This document shows positions 8,645-17,754 of a stretch of 64,000 nucleotides of DNA, piece by piece. The notes beneath the pieces were generated by a model. The model had not been told where the DNA came from and searched no databases. It worked only from the letters and a program-made list of their open reading frames with translations. The translations under genes and the position numbers were made by a program. Within the stretch, counting starts at the first letter, position 1. Every line of letters starts with the position of its first letter. The stretch covers positions 806,001 to 870,000 of the forward strand of contig NZ_JBHTBN010000001.1 in the NCBI RefSeq assembly GCF_042664795.1, in the 5' to 3' direction. The stretch is from Jejudonia soesokkakensis (GTDB lineage Bacteria > Bacteroidota > Bacteroidia > Flavobacteriales > Flavobacteriaceae).

Positions 8645-8708
8645 GTGGTAAAACTTATCAACAAAGTGGGAAATAGTGGTAAAAAGTGGGAAATACTTTT
8701 TATATTTG
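8645..8708 (+). promoter_or_regulatory. dcw operon promoter with MraZ boxes
   Basis: GTGG boxes stand at 8666, 8676 and 8686, exactly 10 bp apart (GTGGGAAATA GTGGTAAAAA GTGGGAAATA), with a fourth GTGGT 21 bp further up at 8645. A TATATTTG element (TAnnTTTG) follows at 8701-8708. MraZ in other bacteria binds short TGGG/GTGG direct repeats spaced by one helical turn in front of its own gene, so this is very likely the autoregulatory operator. Nothing else was seen in 8458-8783. Confidence 0.8.
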
Positions 8709-8783
8709 AACGTTGTCACTTTATAAGGTCGCATAGAGTGCATTACGGCGATAACCAAAAGATTTTTAACCTTCTAGAATTAA

Positions 8784-9254
8784 ATGCTCAATTTAATAGG
8801 AACATACGAGTGCAAAGCAGATACAAAAGGGAGGCTTTTAGTGCCTTCTCCTTTAAAGAAGCAGCTTACACCAGTAATGACTGAAGGGTTTGTTATAAAA
8901 CGAGCTGTTTTTCAACCATGCCTGGAGTTATACCCTATGGAAGAGTGGAATGCCTTGATGGAAAAAATGGGGAAGCTAAATCGCTTTAATCGTAAGAACA
9001 ACGATTTTATTAGACGCTTTACAGCGGGGGTAAAAACAGTAGAACTAGATTCGGCAGGGCGATTGCTAATTCCTCAGGATTTACAATCATTTGCTAGAAT
9101 TACAAAAGAAGTGGTCCTTTCTTCGGCAATCAATATTGTGGAGATCTGGGATAAAACAAAATACGAACAGGCCATTAACGATGCTGCTAACGATTTTGCA
9201 GATCTGGCAGAAGAAGTAATGGGAGATGCAGACCCAATTGATGGAATATCATAA
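8784..9254 (+). CDS. mraZ: Transcriptional regulator MraZ
   Basis: 156 residues, two copies of the MraZ/AbrB-like swapped-hairpin fold: first half GTYECKADTKGRLLVPSPLKK, second half VELDSAGRLLIPQDLQSFA. The DxxGRLL(I/V)P signature occurs in both. MraZ sits on the nucleoid and regulates the dcw cluster, including itself. It is the first gene of the division operon, 76 bp after the promoter, and its 3' end overlaps the rsmH start by 14 bp. Confidence 0.96.
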   Translation: MLNLIGTYECKADTKGRLLVPSPLKKQLTPVMTEGFVIKRAVFQPCLELYPMEEWNALMEKMGKLNRFNRKNNDFIRRFTAGVKTVELDSAGRLLIPQDLQSFARITKEVVLSSAINIVEIWDKTKYEQAINDAANDFADLAEEVMGDADPIDGIS

Positions 9255-10137
9255 TGCGGTTTTATTAACCGAAACAGTCGACGGATTAGACATCCAACCC
9301 AATGGGGTTTATGTGGATGTCACTTTTGGCGGCGGGGGTCATTCTAGAGAAATTCTTTCAAGACTTGGAGCGCATGGAAAACTTATTGCTTTTGATCAAG
9401 ATACAGATGCGCTTGAGAATGCTATCGACGATCCAAGGTTTTTGTTGATTAATGAAAACTTTAGATTTCTCAAGCGCTTTTTACGTTTTCATGGATATAA
9501 AGAAGTAGATGGAATTTTAGGAGATTTTGGAGTCTCTTCTCATCAGTTTGATGTAGCAGATCGCGGATTTTCGACTCGTTTTGAGGCCGATCTTGATATG
9601 CGAATGAACCAGAAGAGTGCTTTTTCTGCTTACGATGTAATTAATACATACGAGGAAACAGAAATACGTAAGGTGCTTTTTCAGTATGGAGAGTTGAGAG
9701 CTGCTGCCGGTATGGCACGTGTCATTTGTGAAGCTAGAAAAAGTGAGCCTATTAAATCAAGTGAACAGCTTAAAAAGGCTTTAGGGAGATTTCTTCCGAA
9801 GCATAAAGAAAATAAAATACTGGCTCAGATTTATCAGGCCATTCGAATAGAAGTAAATCAGGAGTTAGATGCCTTAAAAGAATTTCTACTCCAAACTGTG
9901 GAGGTGTTAAAGCCAGAAGGAAGACTTAGTCTTATAAGCTATCATAGCCTGGAAGATAGGTTGGTAAAACGGTTTATGCGGAATGGCATGTTTGAAGGAG
10001 AGCCCGAAAAGGATGTGTTTGGAAGGGTAGAGGTGCCTTTAAAGCCGGTTGGGAAATTTATAATTCCTTCCGAAGAAGAAATAAAAAAAAATAACAGAGC
10101 AAGAAGCGCAAAGCTTCGCATTGCCAAAAAACTATGA
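9241..10137 (+). CDS. rsmH: 16S rRNA m4C1402 methyltransferase RsmH
   Basis: 298 residues. Methylates N4 of C1402 in the ribosomal P site using SAM. Start chosen at ATG 9241 (MEYHNAVLLTETVDGL), the family beginning, rather than the in-frame ATG at 9226. SAM site VDVTFGGGGHS at residues 25-35, then IAFDQDTDA and GDFGVSSHQFD; C-terminal LISYHSLEDRLVKRFM is a strong family signature. It overlaps mraZ upstream and ftsL downstream by a few bases. Confidence 0.97.
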   Translation: MEYHNAVLLTETVDGLDIQPNGVYVDVTFGGGGHSREILSRLGAHGKLIAFDQDTDALENAIDDPRFLLINENFRFLKRFLRFHGYKEVDGILGDFGVSSHQFDVADRGFSTRFEADLDMRMNQKSAFSAYDVINTYEETEIRKVLFQYGELRAAAGMARVICEARKSEPIKSSEQLKKALGRFLPKHKENKILAQIYQAIRIEVNQELDALKEFLLQTVEVLKPEGRLSLISYHSLEDRLVKRFMRNGMFEGEPEKDVFGRVEVPLKPVGKFIIPSEEEIKKNNRARSAKLRIAKKL

Positions 10138-10451
10138 AAAAGAGCCTTTCAAATATCATTAAAGGAACCTTTTTGGTGAATGATGACGCTTTTAAAAACT
10201 GGCGTTTTATCATTTTTCTAAGTGCTTTGGCTCTTGTGATGATTGCTAGTAGTCATATAGCAGACAAAAAAGTACATGACATAGCCAGGCTTAGCAATGA
10301 TGTAAAAGAGCTCAAAAGCGAATACTTGGATGTGCGCAAAAAAGTGACACAGATCAAAATGGAAAGTAAAATTACAGCTGCCATGTCAATACGAGGCTTG
10401 CAGCCCAGTGAAACACCACCTAAAAAGGTGATTATTAAAAAACAACAATAG
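10134..10451 (+). CDS. ftsL: Cell division protein FtsL-like
   Basis: 105 residues: short cytoplasmic N-terminus, one membrane helix at about 23-42, then a periplasmic coiled coil (about 45-85, DVKELKSEYLDVRKKVTQIK). This is the FtsL layout, and the position between rsmH and ftsI is the standard FtsL slot. FtsL joins FtsB/FtsQ to activate septal wall synthesis. Sequence identity in this family is low, so the call rests on topology and place. The start overlaps rsmH by 4 bp. Confidence 0.88.
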   Translation: MKKSLSNIIKGTFLVNDDAFKNWRFIIFLSALALVMIASSHIADKKVHDIARLSNDVKELKSEYLDVRKKVTQIKMESKITAAMSIRGLQPSETPPKKVIIKKQQ

Positions 10452-10453
10452 CG

Positions 10454-12457
10454 GTGTCAAAAAAAGAGAAGAACATATTAAACCGCTTATATTTTGTCGC
10501 TGGAGGTATGTTCCTCTTTGCGATATTAATTGCTTTAAAATTGGCAGACATCCAATTTGTTGAAGGGGATAAGTATCGTGAATTAGCCGAAAAAAACACT
10601 ACTAAAAATTTCACAATTCCTGCCAATCGTGGAAACGTATATGCAGATGACGGTAGTCTACTCGCAAGTTCTGTTCCTAAGTACGACATTCGATTTGATG
10701 CGATGACGGTCTCTTCAGCCGATTTCAAAGAACACCTCGTACCACTCTCAAAAGAATTGAGTAAAATGTTTGGGAAGCCAGCTTCCTATTATCAAAATCT
10801 TTTCAGAAAAGCCCGTGCTAATAAAAACCGGTATTTATTGGTGGTAAAGGATCTCGGCTATTCAGACTATATCCGTGTTAAAAATATGCCTTTGTTTAGA
10901 AAAGGCCCTAACCGTGGTGGCTTTATTGCAGAGCCTCGTACCGTACGTGAGCATCCAATGGGAAAGATTGGAGCAAGATTGGTTGGAGATGAAGACCGAA
11001 ACAACCCTGGATATTACGCAGTAGGTTTTGAAGGAGCATTTCATGAATATTTACAAGGGAAGGAAGGAAAACGCTTAAAGCAAAAGATCTCCAGAGGTCG
11101 CTGGAAACCTGTTTACGATGAAAATGAAGTAGAGCCACAGGATGGATATGATGTCATTTCAACCATAAATGTGAACATACAGGATATTGCGCATCATGCC
11201 TTACTGAAACAACTAGAATATTACGAAGCAGATCATGGTTGCGTGATTGTTATGGAGGTTGCCACAGGAGAAATCAAAGCTGTTTCTAATTTAGGTAGAA
11301 GTCGTGATGGGAGTTTTTATGAGCGTTTAAACTATGCAGTTGGAGAATCGACCGAGCCGGGTTCAACCTTTAAAACTGTGGCTATGACTATTGCGCTGGA
11401 TCAAAAAGTTATTGATACAAGTACCGTGGTGGATACCAAAAATGGCCGGGATCGTTTCTACGGAAGAACCATTAGTGATAGCAAAACTGGTGGATATGGG
11501 AAAATTTCTGCGGCAAGAGCACTGGAGGTTTCTTCAAATATTGGACTTGCCAGATTAATTGATGATGCGTACAAAGACAATCCGAAGAAATTTACAGATA
11601 AGGTGCGCGAGTGGAATATACATGAGCGATTAGGTATTCCAATAAAAGGAGAAGCCGCTCCTATTATTCCGCAGGAAGGAGATGATATTTGGAGTAGAAA
11701 TGCACTTCCTTCTATGGCATATGGGTATAACCTTCAAATGACACCCCTTCAGATTTTGACATTTTATAATGCTATTGCAAATGATGGTAAAATGATCAAA
11801 CCACGTTTTGTTGAGGAGATAAGAGCGTGGAACAAAAAAATTGAAACCTATGATACAGAGGTCATAAATGAGCAGATAGCTTCTCAAGGTACTATTGATA
11901 AAGTTCAAGAAATTTTAAAAAATATCGTAAAGCGAGGCACAGGTTCCAGTCTCTATTCTGAAAATTTCTCTATGGCTGGTAAAACAGGAACCGCAAGAAC
12001 AGATTACGCGAATATTGAAGAGTGGAATAAGGATCGAAAATATGTATCGTCTTTTGCAGGGTATTTTCCGGCAGAGAACCCAAAGTATTCCTGCATTGTA
12101 GTGATTCATAAGCCAAGTACAAAAAAAGGGTATTACGGCGCCGATGTAACAGGGCCCGTTTTTAAACGTATTGCTCAGAAAATATATACCGACAGTCCGC
12201 TAAAAACGGAAATTGAAAATAGTATTCCCAACGAAGGTGTGGTTGTAAAAGATTATGAGTCATTTTATGCAAAAGCTCAAAAAAAAACAACTCAGGTTCC
12301 AAATGTAAAAGGAATGGCAGGTATGGATGCGGTGTCATTGTTAGAAAATCTAGGTTTTAAGGTAAAGATAACTGGAAACGGGACGGTAATTTCACAATCC
12401 ATTCCAGAAGGAGAAACACCAGGGCCAGGAACACAAATACAATTAAACTTATCGTGA
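10454..12457 (+). CDS. ftsI: Septal peptidoglycan transpeptidase FtsI (PBP) with PASTA domain
   Basis: 667 residues from GTG 10454. One N-terminal membrane helix at about 12-32, a pedestal domain, then the transpeptidase domain with S304-TF-K307, S360-S-N362 and K510-TG. The C-terminal 60 residues form one PASTA domain (VPNVKGMAGMDAVSLLENLGF). It cross-links septal wall during division, acting in the periplasm. A PASTA tail on the division PBP is normal in this phylum. Its stop overlaps the GTG of murE. Confidence 0.95.
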   Translation: MSKKEKNILNRLYFVAGGMFLFAILIALKLADIQFVEGDKYRELAEKNTTKNFTIPANRGNVYADDGSLLASSVPKYDIRFDAMTVSSADFKEHLVPLSKELSKMFGKPASYYQNLFRKARANKNRYLLVVKDLGYSDYIRVKNMPLFRKGPNRGGFIAEPRTVREHPMGKIGARLVGDEDRNNPGYYAVGFEGAFHEYLQGKEGKRLKQKISRGRWKPVYDENEVEPQDGYDVISTINVNIQDIAHHALLKQLEYYEADHGCVIVMEVATGEIKAVSNLGRSRDGSFYERLNYAVGESTEPGSTFKTVAMTIALDQKVIDTSTVVDTKNGRDRFYGRTISDSKTGGYGKISAARALEVSSNIGLARLIDDAYKDNPKKFTDKVREWNIHERLGIPIKGEAAPIIPQEGDDIWSRNALPSMAYGYNLQMTPLQILTFYNAIANDGKMIKPRFVEEIRAWNKKIETYDTEVINEQIASQGTIDKVQEILKNIVKRGTGSSLYSENFSMAGKTGTARTDYANIEEWNKDRKYVSSFAGYFPAENPKYSCIVVIHKPSTKKGYYGADVTGPVFKRIAQKIYTDSPLKTEIENSIPNEGVVVKDYESFYAKAQKKTTQVPNVKGMAGMDAVSLLENLGFKVKITGNGTVISQSIPEGETPGPGTQIQLNLS

Positions 12458-13917
12458 ACTTGCTAAAAGACATACTCTATAAAGTTTCGCTCAACAAGGT
12501 GGTGGGAAATACCGCTGTGGCAGTTCGGGATCTTACTTTTGATAGCCGAAAGGTAGGTTTGGATGACGTGTTTATAGCGATTAGAGGAACGCAAAGCGAT
12601 GGGCATGAGTATATAAAAATGGCAGTAGATAAAGGAGCGATCGCCATTGTTTGTGAAGAAATGCCTGCAAATTTTGTCAACGGAATTACCTATGTTCAGG
12701 TAACTGATAGTCAACAGGCACTGGCAATGATGGCAGCTAATTACTTCGGAAATCCTTCAGAAAAATTAAAATTAGTTGGAGTTACCGGAACCAATGGTAA
12801 AACGACAATTACCTCTTTATTGTATAATCTCTTTACTGAAGCTGGCTACGAATGCGGCTTACTTTCCACAGTAAAAATACTTGTCGGAAAAAAAACATAT
12901 AAAGCAACGCATACCACACCTGATAGCCTTACAATTAACAAGTATTTACAAAAGATGGTCGAGGCTGGAGTTGAATTCTGTTTTATGGAGGTAAGTTCAC
13001 ACGGGATTCATCAAAAACGTACGGAAGGCCTGCAGTTTAAAGGAGGAATTTTTACAAATCTATCGCACGATCATTTAGACTATCATAAAGATTTTAAGGA
13101 ATATCGTGATGTGAAAAAAGTGTTTTTTGATCAGTTGCCTAAACAGGCTTTTGCTTTGGTGAATGCAGATGATAAAAACGGGTCTGTGATGCTTCAGAAT
13201 ACTAAAGCCAAGAAATACACCTATGCCTTAAAAAGGTATGCCGACTATAAAGCACAGATGCTCGAAAATCAATTTTCAGGATTGCTTCTAAAAATTAATA
13301 ACAACGAATTATGGACCAAACTTATTGGAAGTTTTAATGCCTATAATATGCTGGCGATTTACGCAACGGCAGAATTACTGGGATTGGAGCAGATGGAAAC
13401 GCTTCAGTTGTTGAGTACACTACAAAGTGTAGATGGAAGATTTCAGTATACCGTTTCTGAAAGTAACATTACTGCGATTGTCGATTATGCGCATACCCCA
13501 GATGCATTAAAAAATGTGTTGGAAACCATTAATGCCATAAGAACGGGTAACGAAGAACTAATTACAGTTGTAGGTTGTGGAGGAGATAGAGATACAACAA
13601 AGCGTCCTAAGATGGGGAAGATTGCAGCAAGCTTAAGTACCAAGATTATTATTACAAGTGACAATCCGCGTACCGAAGATCCTGAAGCTATCATTGAACA
13701 AATTGAAGCAGGGGTTCCAGCAGAGCATTTTAAGAAAATGCTATCAATAACAGATAGAGAACAAGCAATCAAAACTGCCTGCCAGATGGCAGCTCAAAAT
13801 GATATCATTCTCATTGCGGGAAAAGGTCATGAAACGTATCAAGAAATTCAAGGAAAGCGAACCGACTTTGATGATTTTAAAATTGTAAACCAACTATTAA
13901 CCGCCCTAAAAAAATAA
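12454..13917 (+). CDS. murE: UDP-MurNAc-tripeptide synthetase MurE
   Basis: 487 residues, GTG start overlapping the ftsI stop. Adds the third amino acid to the wall precursor. ATP loop GVTGTNGKTT at 109-118; the DNPR block (SDNPRTEDP, around 403-406) is the known mark for meso-diaminopimelate as substrate; carbamylated-Lys region and C-terminal AGKGHETYQ are present. Cytoplasmic. mraY follows after 1 bp. Confidence 0.97.
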   Translation: MNLLKDILYKVSLNKVVGNTAVAVRDLTFDSRKVGLDDVFIAIRGTQSDGHEYIKMAVDKGAIAIVCEEMPANFVNGITYVQVTDSQQALAMMAANYFGNPSEKLKLVGVTGTNGKTTITSLLYNLFTEAGYECGLLSTVKILVGKKTYKATHTTPDSLTINKYLQKMVEAGVEFCFMEVSSHGIHQKRTEGLQFKGGIFTNLSHDHLDYHKDFKEYRDVKKVFFDQLPKQAFALVNADDKNGSVMLQNTKAKKYTYALKRYADYKAQMLENQFSGLLLKINNNELWTKLIGSFNAYNMLAIYATAELLGLEQMETLQLLSTLQSVDGRFQYTVSESNITAIVDYAHTPDALKNVLETINAIRTGNEELITVVGCGGDRDTTKRPKMGKIAASLSTKIIITSDNPRTEDPEAIIEQIEAGVPAEHFKKMLSITDREQAIKTACQMAAQNDIILIAGKGHETYQEIQGKRTDFDDFKIVNQLLTALKK

Positions 13918-13918
13918 G

Positions 13919-15151
13919 ATGTTATACTACTTATTCGAATATTTAGAAAGTAATTACCAAATGCCAGGGGCGAGTTTGTTCGGATTTATCACTTTTCGAG
14001 CAGCGTTGGCAATTATCTTTTCTTTGATCATTGCGACGTTCTTCGGAAAGAAAATCATTCGGATTTTACAGCGTAAACAAATGGGTGAAACTATTCGTGA
14101 CCTTGGGTTAGAAGGGCAAAACGAAAAGGCTGGAACTCCAACAATGGGTGGGCTCATTATTATTCTTGCTACGCTAGTGCCTGTGTTGTTGTTTGCCAAG
14201 CTTGAAAACATTTATGTAATCATGTTATTGGTAACTACCGTTTGGATGGGGGCTATAGGGTTTATCGATGATTATTTAAAGAAATTTAAAAATGATAAAG
14301 CAGGTTTGCCAGGTAAATTTAAGATTATTGGACAGGTAGGATTAGGAGTTTTTGTAGGAGCTATCATGTTTTTTCATCCCGATGTGACTATTAAAAGAGA
14401 AAAGATCAACCCAAAATTTGAACAGGAAGAGATCACACAGAACTCACCCATTGAGTTTTATCCGGCCGAAAAGTCCTTACAAACCACCATTCCTTTTGTA
14501 AAGGAAAATGAATTTAATTACGAAACTCTCGTAAACTGGTTGGGTGTAAATGCAAAAGACTATGTGTGGCTCATATTTATCCCTATAGTCATCTTTATCA
14601 TTACAGCGGTTTCAAATGGCGCCAATCTAACCGATGGGATTGATGGTCTCGCGGCAGGAACTTCGGCAATAATTGCCGTTACTCTAGCACTCTTTGCGTG
14701 GGTTTCTGGAAATGTTGTGTTTAGTGATTATCTCAATGTCATGTACATTCCAAATACAGGAGAGGTAACCATTTTTATTACTGCATTTGTAGGGGCATTG
14801 ATAGGATTTTTATGGTACAATGCGTATCCGGCGCAAGTATTTATGGGAGATACAGGGAGTTTGACTATTGGAGGAATTATAGCGGTGATTGCTATCATCA
14901 TCAGGAAAGAATTGTTGATTCCGTTGCTTTGTGGAATCTTTCTGATTGAGAATTTTTCGGTAATGCTTCAGGTGAGTTGGTTTAAATATACACGAAAAAG
15001 GTTTGGAGAAGGACGAAGAATTTTCAGAATGTCACCACTACACCATCACTATCAGGTAAAAGGATTTCATGAAAGTAAGATAGTAACACGGTTTTGGATT
15101 GTTGGGATTTTTCTGGCGATACTCACCATAGTGACCTTAAAAATAAGATAA
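13919..15151 (+). CDS. mraY: Phospho-MurNAc-pentapeptide transferase MraY
   Basis: 410 residues, integral membrane protein with about ten helices. Moves phospho-MurNAc-pentapeptide to undecaprenyl phosphate (lipid I). The catalytic Asp pair FIDDYLKKF is near 113, NLTDGIDGLA near 237, MGDTGS near 308 and the HHHYQ loop near 378. An additional soluble segment of about 55 residues (roughly 160-215) sits between helices, longer than in E. coli and as I recall usual in Bacteroidota. Confidence 0.97.
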   Translation: MLYYLFEYLESNYQMPGASLFGFITFRAALAIIFSLIIATFFGKKIIRILQRKQMGETIRDLGLEGQNEKAGTPTMGGLIIILATLVPVLLFAKLENIYVIMLLVTTVWMGAIGFIDDYLKKFKNDKAGLPGKFKIIGQVGLGVFVGAIMFFHPDVTIKREKINPKFEQEEITQNSPIEFYPAEKSLQTTIPFVKENEFNYETLVNWLGVNAKDYVWLIFIPIVIFIITAVSNGANLTDGIDGLAAGTSAIIAVTLALFAWVSGNVVFSDYLNVMYIPNTGEVTIFITAFVGALIGFLWYNAYPAQVFMGDTGSLTIGGIIAVIAIIIRKELLIPLLCGIFLIENFSVMLQVSWFKYTRKRFGEGRRIFRMSPLHHHYQVKGFHESKIVTRFWIVGIFLAILTIVTLKIR

Positions 15152-15179
15152 GGCGTGTAAGACTTTTATAAAAAGAGAA

Positions 15180-16529
15180 ATGGATAAAAGGTTAGTTGTT
15201 TTAGGAGGCGGAGAAAGTGGCGTAGGAACAGCTATTCTTGGAAAGCAAAAAGGATTTGAAGTCTTTGTTTCAGACTTCGGAAAAATAAAAGAAACATACA
15301 AACAAGTTCTTATACATCATGAATTAGATTGGGAAGAGCTAGGACATACCGAAGCTAAAATTTTGAATGCTGATGTGGTCATGAAAAGCCCTGGTATTCC
15401 TGAAAAAGCACCGATTGTACAAAAGCTTTTAGAAAAGGGGGTGAGAGTCATTTCTGAGATAGAGTTTGCTTCAGCATTTACAAAAGCCACTATTGTAGGG
15501 ATTACAGGAAGTAATGGAAAAACTACCACGGCCACCTTGACCTATGAAATTTTAAAAGAAGAATTGAATGTCTCTTTAGGAGGAAACATTGGTAAAAGTT
15601 TTGCAGAGCAGGTTTCTTCTGAAGCTTCCGAAGTAAAAGATAAAAAAAATTATGTGTTGGAACTAAGTAGTTTTCAATTAGATGGAATAGAAACTTTTGC
15701 GCCACACATTGCAGTGCTAACCAATCTAAGCCCGGATCATTTGGACCGATATGAATACAGTTATGAAAAGTATATCGCTTCAAAATTCAGGATAACAATG
15801 AATCAAACTGCTGCAGACTATTTTATATATGATGCAGATGATGTTGAAATAAAAAAATGGATGGAGAAGCATCCTATAAAAGCAAAAAAGTTGCCGTTTT
15901 CACTTCAGAAAGAAGTAAATCAAGGCGCCTATATAAAAGATAAAAAAATAATACTAACAATAGATAATACAGAATTTACTATGCCAATCGCAACACTAGG
16001 ATTACAAGGACAACACAACACAAAAAATGCCATGGCAGCTTCTACGGTTGCCAAATTGTTGGGAATCCGAAAGGAAACCATACGACAATCATTAGAGCAT
16101 TTCCACGGAGTGGAACATCGTCTGGAGAAAGTCCTTAAAATTAATAATGTCATGTATATCAATGACAGTAAAGCAACCAATGTTAACGCAACGTTTTATG
16201 CGTTAGACAGCATGCAGACCCCTACCGTATGGATTGTAGGTGGGGTCGATAAAGGGAATAATTATGAAGAACTGCTTCCGTTGGTAAACGAAAAGGTAAA
16301 AGCGATTATTTGTTTAGGAGTAGATAATGAAAAAATCAAAAAAGCATTCGGAAATGTAGTTGAAATGATCGTAGAAACAGCCGGAATGGAAGAAGCAGTA
16401 AAAGTTGCTTATAGATTGGCAGAAAGAGATGATACTGTTTTATTAAGCCCGGCCTGTGCAAGCTTTGACTTATTTACAAATTATGAAGACAGAGGAAGAC
16501 AGTTTAAGGATGCTGTACGACACCTTTAA
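15180..16529 (+). CDS. murD: UDP-MurNAc-L-alanine:D-glutamate ligase MurD
   Basis: 449 residues. ATP-dependent addition of D-Glu to the wall precursor, cytoplasmic. N-terminal Rossmann GGGESGVGTA (about 9-18), ATP loop GITGSNGKTTT around 106-116, LSSFQLDG and NLSPDHLDRY in the central domain, NDSKATN in the C-terminal part. Length is typical. It starts 28 bp after mraY; ftsW follows after 19 bp. Confidence 0.97.
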   Translation: MDKRLVVLGGGESGVGTAILGKQKGFEVFVSDFGKIKETYKQVLIHHELDWEELGHTEAKILNADVVMKSPGIPEKAPIVQKLLEKGVRVISEIEFASAFTKATIVGITGSNGKTTTATLTYEILKEELNVSLGGNIGKSFAEQVSSEASEVKDKKNYVLELSSFQLDGIETFAPHIAVLTNLSPDHLDRYEYSYEKYIASKFRITMNQTAADYFIYDADDVEIKKWMEKHPIKAKKLPFSLQKEVNQGAYIKDKKIILTIDNTEFTMPIATLGLQGQHNTKNAMAASTVAKLLGIRKETIRQSLEHFHGVEHRLEKVLKINNVMYINDSKATNVNATFYALDSMQTPTVWIVGGVDKGNNYEELLPLVNEKVKAIICLGVDNEKIKKAFGNVVEMIVETAGMEEAVKVAYRLAERDDTVLLSPACASFDLFTNYEDRGRQFKDAVRHL

Positions 16530-16548
16530 AAGTAGAAAATAGAAAGTA

Positions 16549-17742
16549 GTGAAAAGTATATTCAGAAATATAAAAGGAGATAAAGCTATTTGGGCAGTTG
16601 CGGGCCTCTTGGCACTCTTTTCCTTTTTGCCTGTATACAGTGCCAGTAGTAATCTGGCGTATTTGTACGGTGATGGAAATACACTCAAGTTTCTCTTAAA
16701 GCATTTTGCACATTTGTTACTAGGATTTGCCATTTTGTACGGCGTTCATAAAATTCCGTATAACTATTTCAAAGGCCTTTCAATCATTGCATTGCCCATC
16801 GTCGTTATACTGCTTATTGTTACGATGGCACAGGGGACAACCATTGATGGTGCCAATGCCAGTCGGTGGATTCGAATTCCTTTTGTAGGAGTAACGTTTC
16901 AAACCTCTACGCTGGCTGGAGTGGTCTTACTAACCTATGTCGCCAGATATTTGACACGGATAAAAGACAGAGAAGTAACCTTTAAAGAAACCCTATTGCC
17001 TTTATGGGCGCCTGTGTTTTTAGTATTAGCTCTAATTCTTCCTGCAAACTTTTCGACCACTGCCATCATTTTTGCCATGGTCGTGTTATTAGTGTTTATA
17101 GGTGGCTATCCTTTAAGATACTTAGGGGTTATACTGGGAGTCGGATTGGTAGTTTTAACTCTTTTTATTCTCACAGCAAAAGCATTTCCAGGAGTGTTTC
17201 CAAACCGCGTGGATACTTGGATGAATAGGATAGAAAACTTTACAGACAAAGAAGATACCGAAGGAGATTATCAGATTGAAATTGCAAAGATCGCCATTGC
17301 ATCAGGTGGAGTGACAGGTTTAGGGCCAGGAAAGAGTGTTCAGAAGAATTTTTTACCACAGTCATCATCCGATTTTATCTATGCGATTATCGTAGAAGAA
17401 TTTGGACTGGCAGGAGCTTTCGGACTGATGTTCTTGTATTTGTTATTGTTATTCAGATTGGTCGTAGTCGCACATAAGTCAAGCTCCATGTTTGGTAAGT
17501 TATTAGTAATTGGAGTAGGGTTGCCCATCGTGTTTCAGGCATTGATTAATATGGCTGTTGCGGTGGAGTTATTTCCAGTAACTGGACAAACATTACCCTT
17601 GATAAGTAGTGGAGGAACCAGTATCTGGATGACTTGCCTAGCATTAGGGATGGTCTTAAGCGTTGCAGCTAAAAGAGAAATTCAGAAAAAAGAAATGGAA
17701 GAAGTGGAAAATCCGTTGGATATCCTATCGGAAGCTTTATAA
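16549..17742 (+). CDS. ftsW: Septal peptidoglycan glycosyltransferase FtsW (SEDS)
   Basis: 397 residues, GTG start, ten predicted membrane helices. SEDS-family polymerase acting with FtsI at the septum. Family blocks seen: ASRWIRIPFVGVTFQTS near 104, QSSSDFIYAIIVEEFGLAGA near 268 and LPLISSGGTSIW near 350. The C-terminal tail (KREIQKKEMEEVENP) is cytoplasmic. It is in the same reading frame as murG and its TAA is only 12 bp before the proposed murG start. Confidence 0.96.
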   Translation: MKSIFRNIKGDKAIWAVAGLLALFSFLPVYSASSNLAYLYGDGNTLKFLLKHFAHLLLGFAILYGVHKIPYNYFKGLSIIALPIVVILLIVTMAQGTTIDGANASRWIRIPFVGVTFQTSTLAGVVLLTYVARYLTRIKDREVTFKETLLPLWAPVFLVLALILPANFSTTAIIFAMVVLLVFIGGYPLRYLGVILGVGLVVLTLFILTAKAFPGVFPNRVDTWMNRIENFTDKEDTEGDYQIEIAKIAIASGGVTGLGPGKSVQKNFLPQSSSDFIYAIIVEEFGLAGAFGLMFLYLLLLFRLVVVAHKSSSMFGKLLVIGVGLPIVFQALINMAVAVELFPVTGQTLPLISSGGTSIWMTCLALGMVLSVAAKREIQKKEMEEVENPLDILSEAL

Positions 17743-17754
17743 AAATTAAATAGT

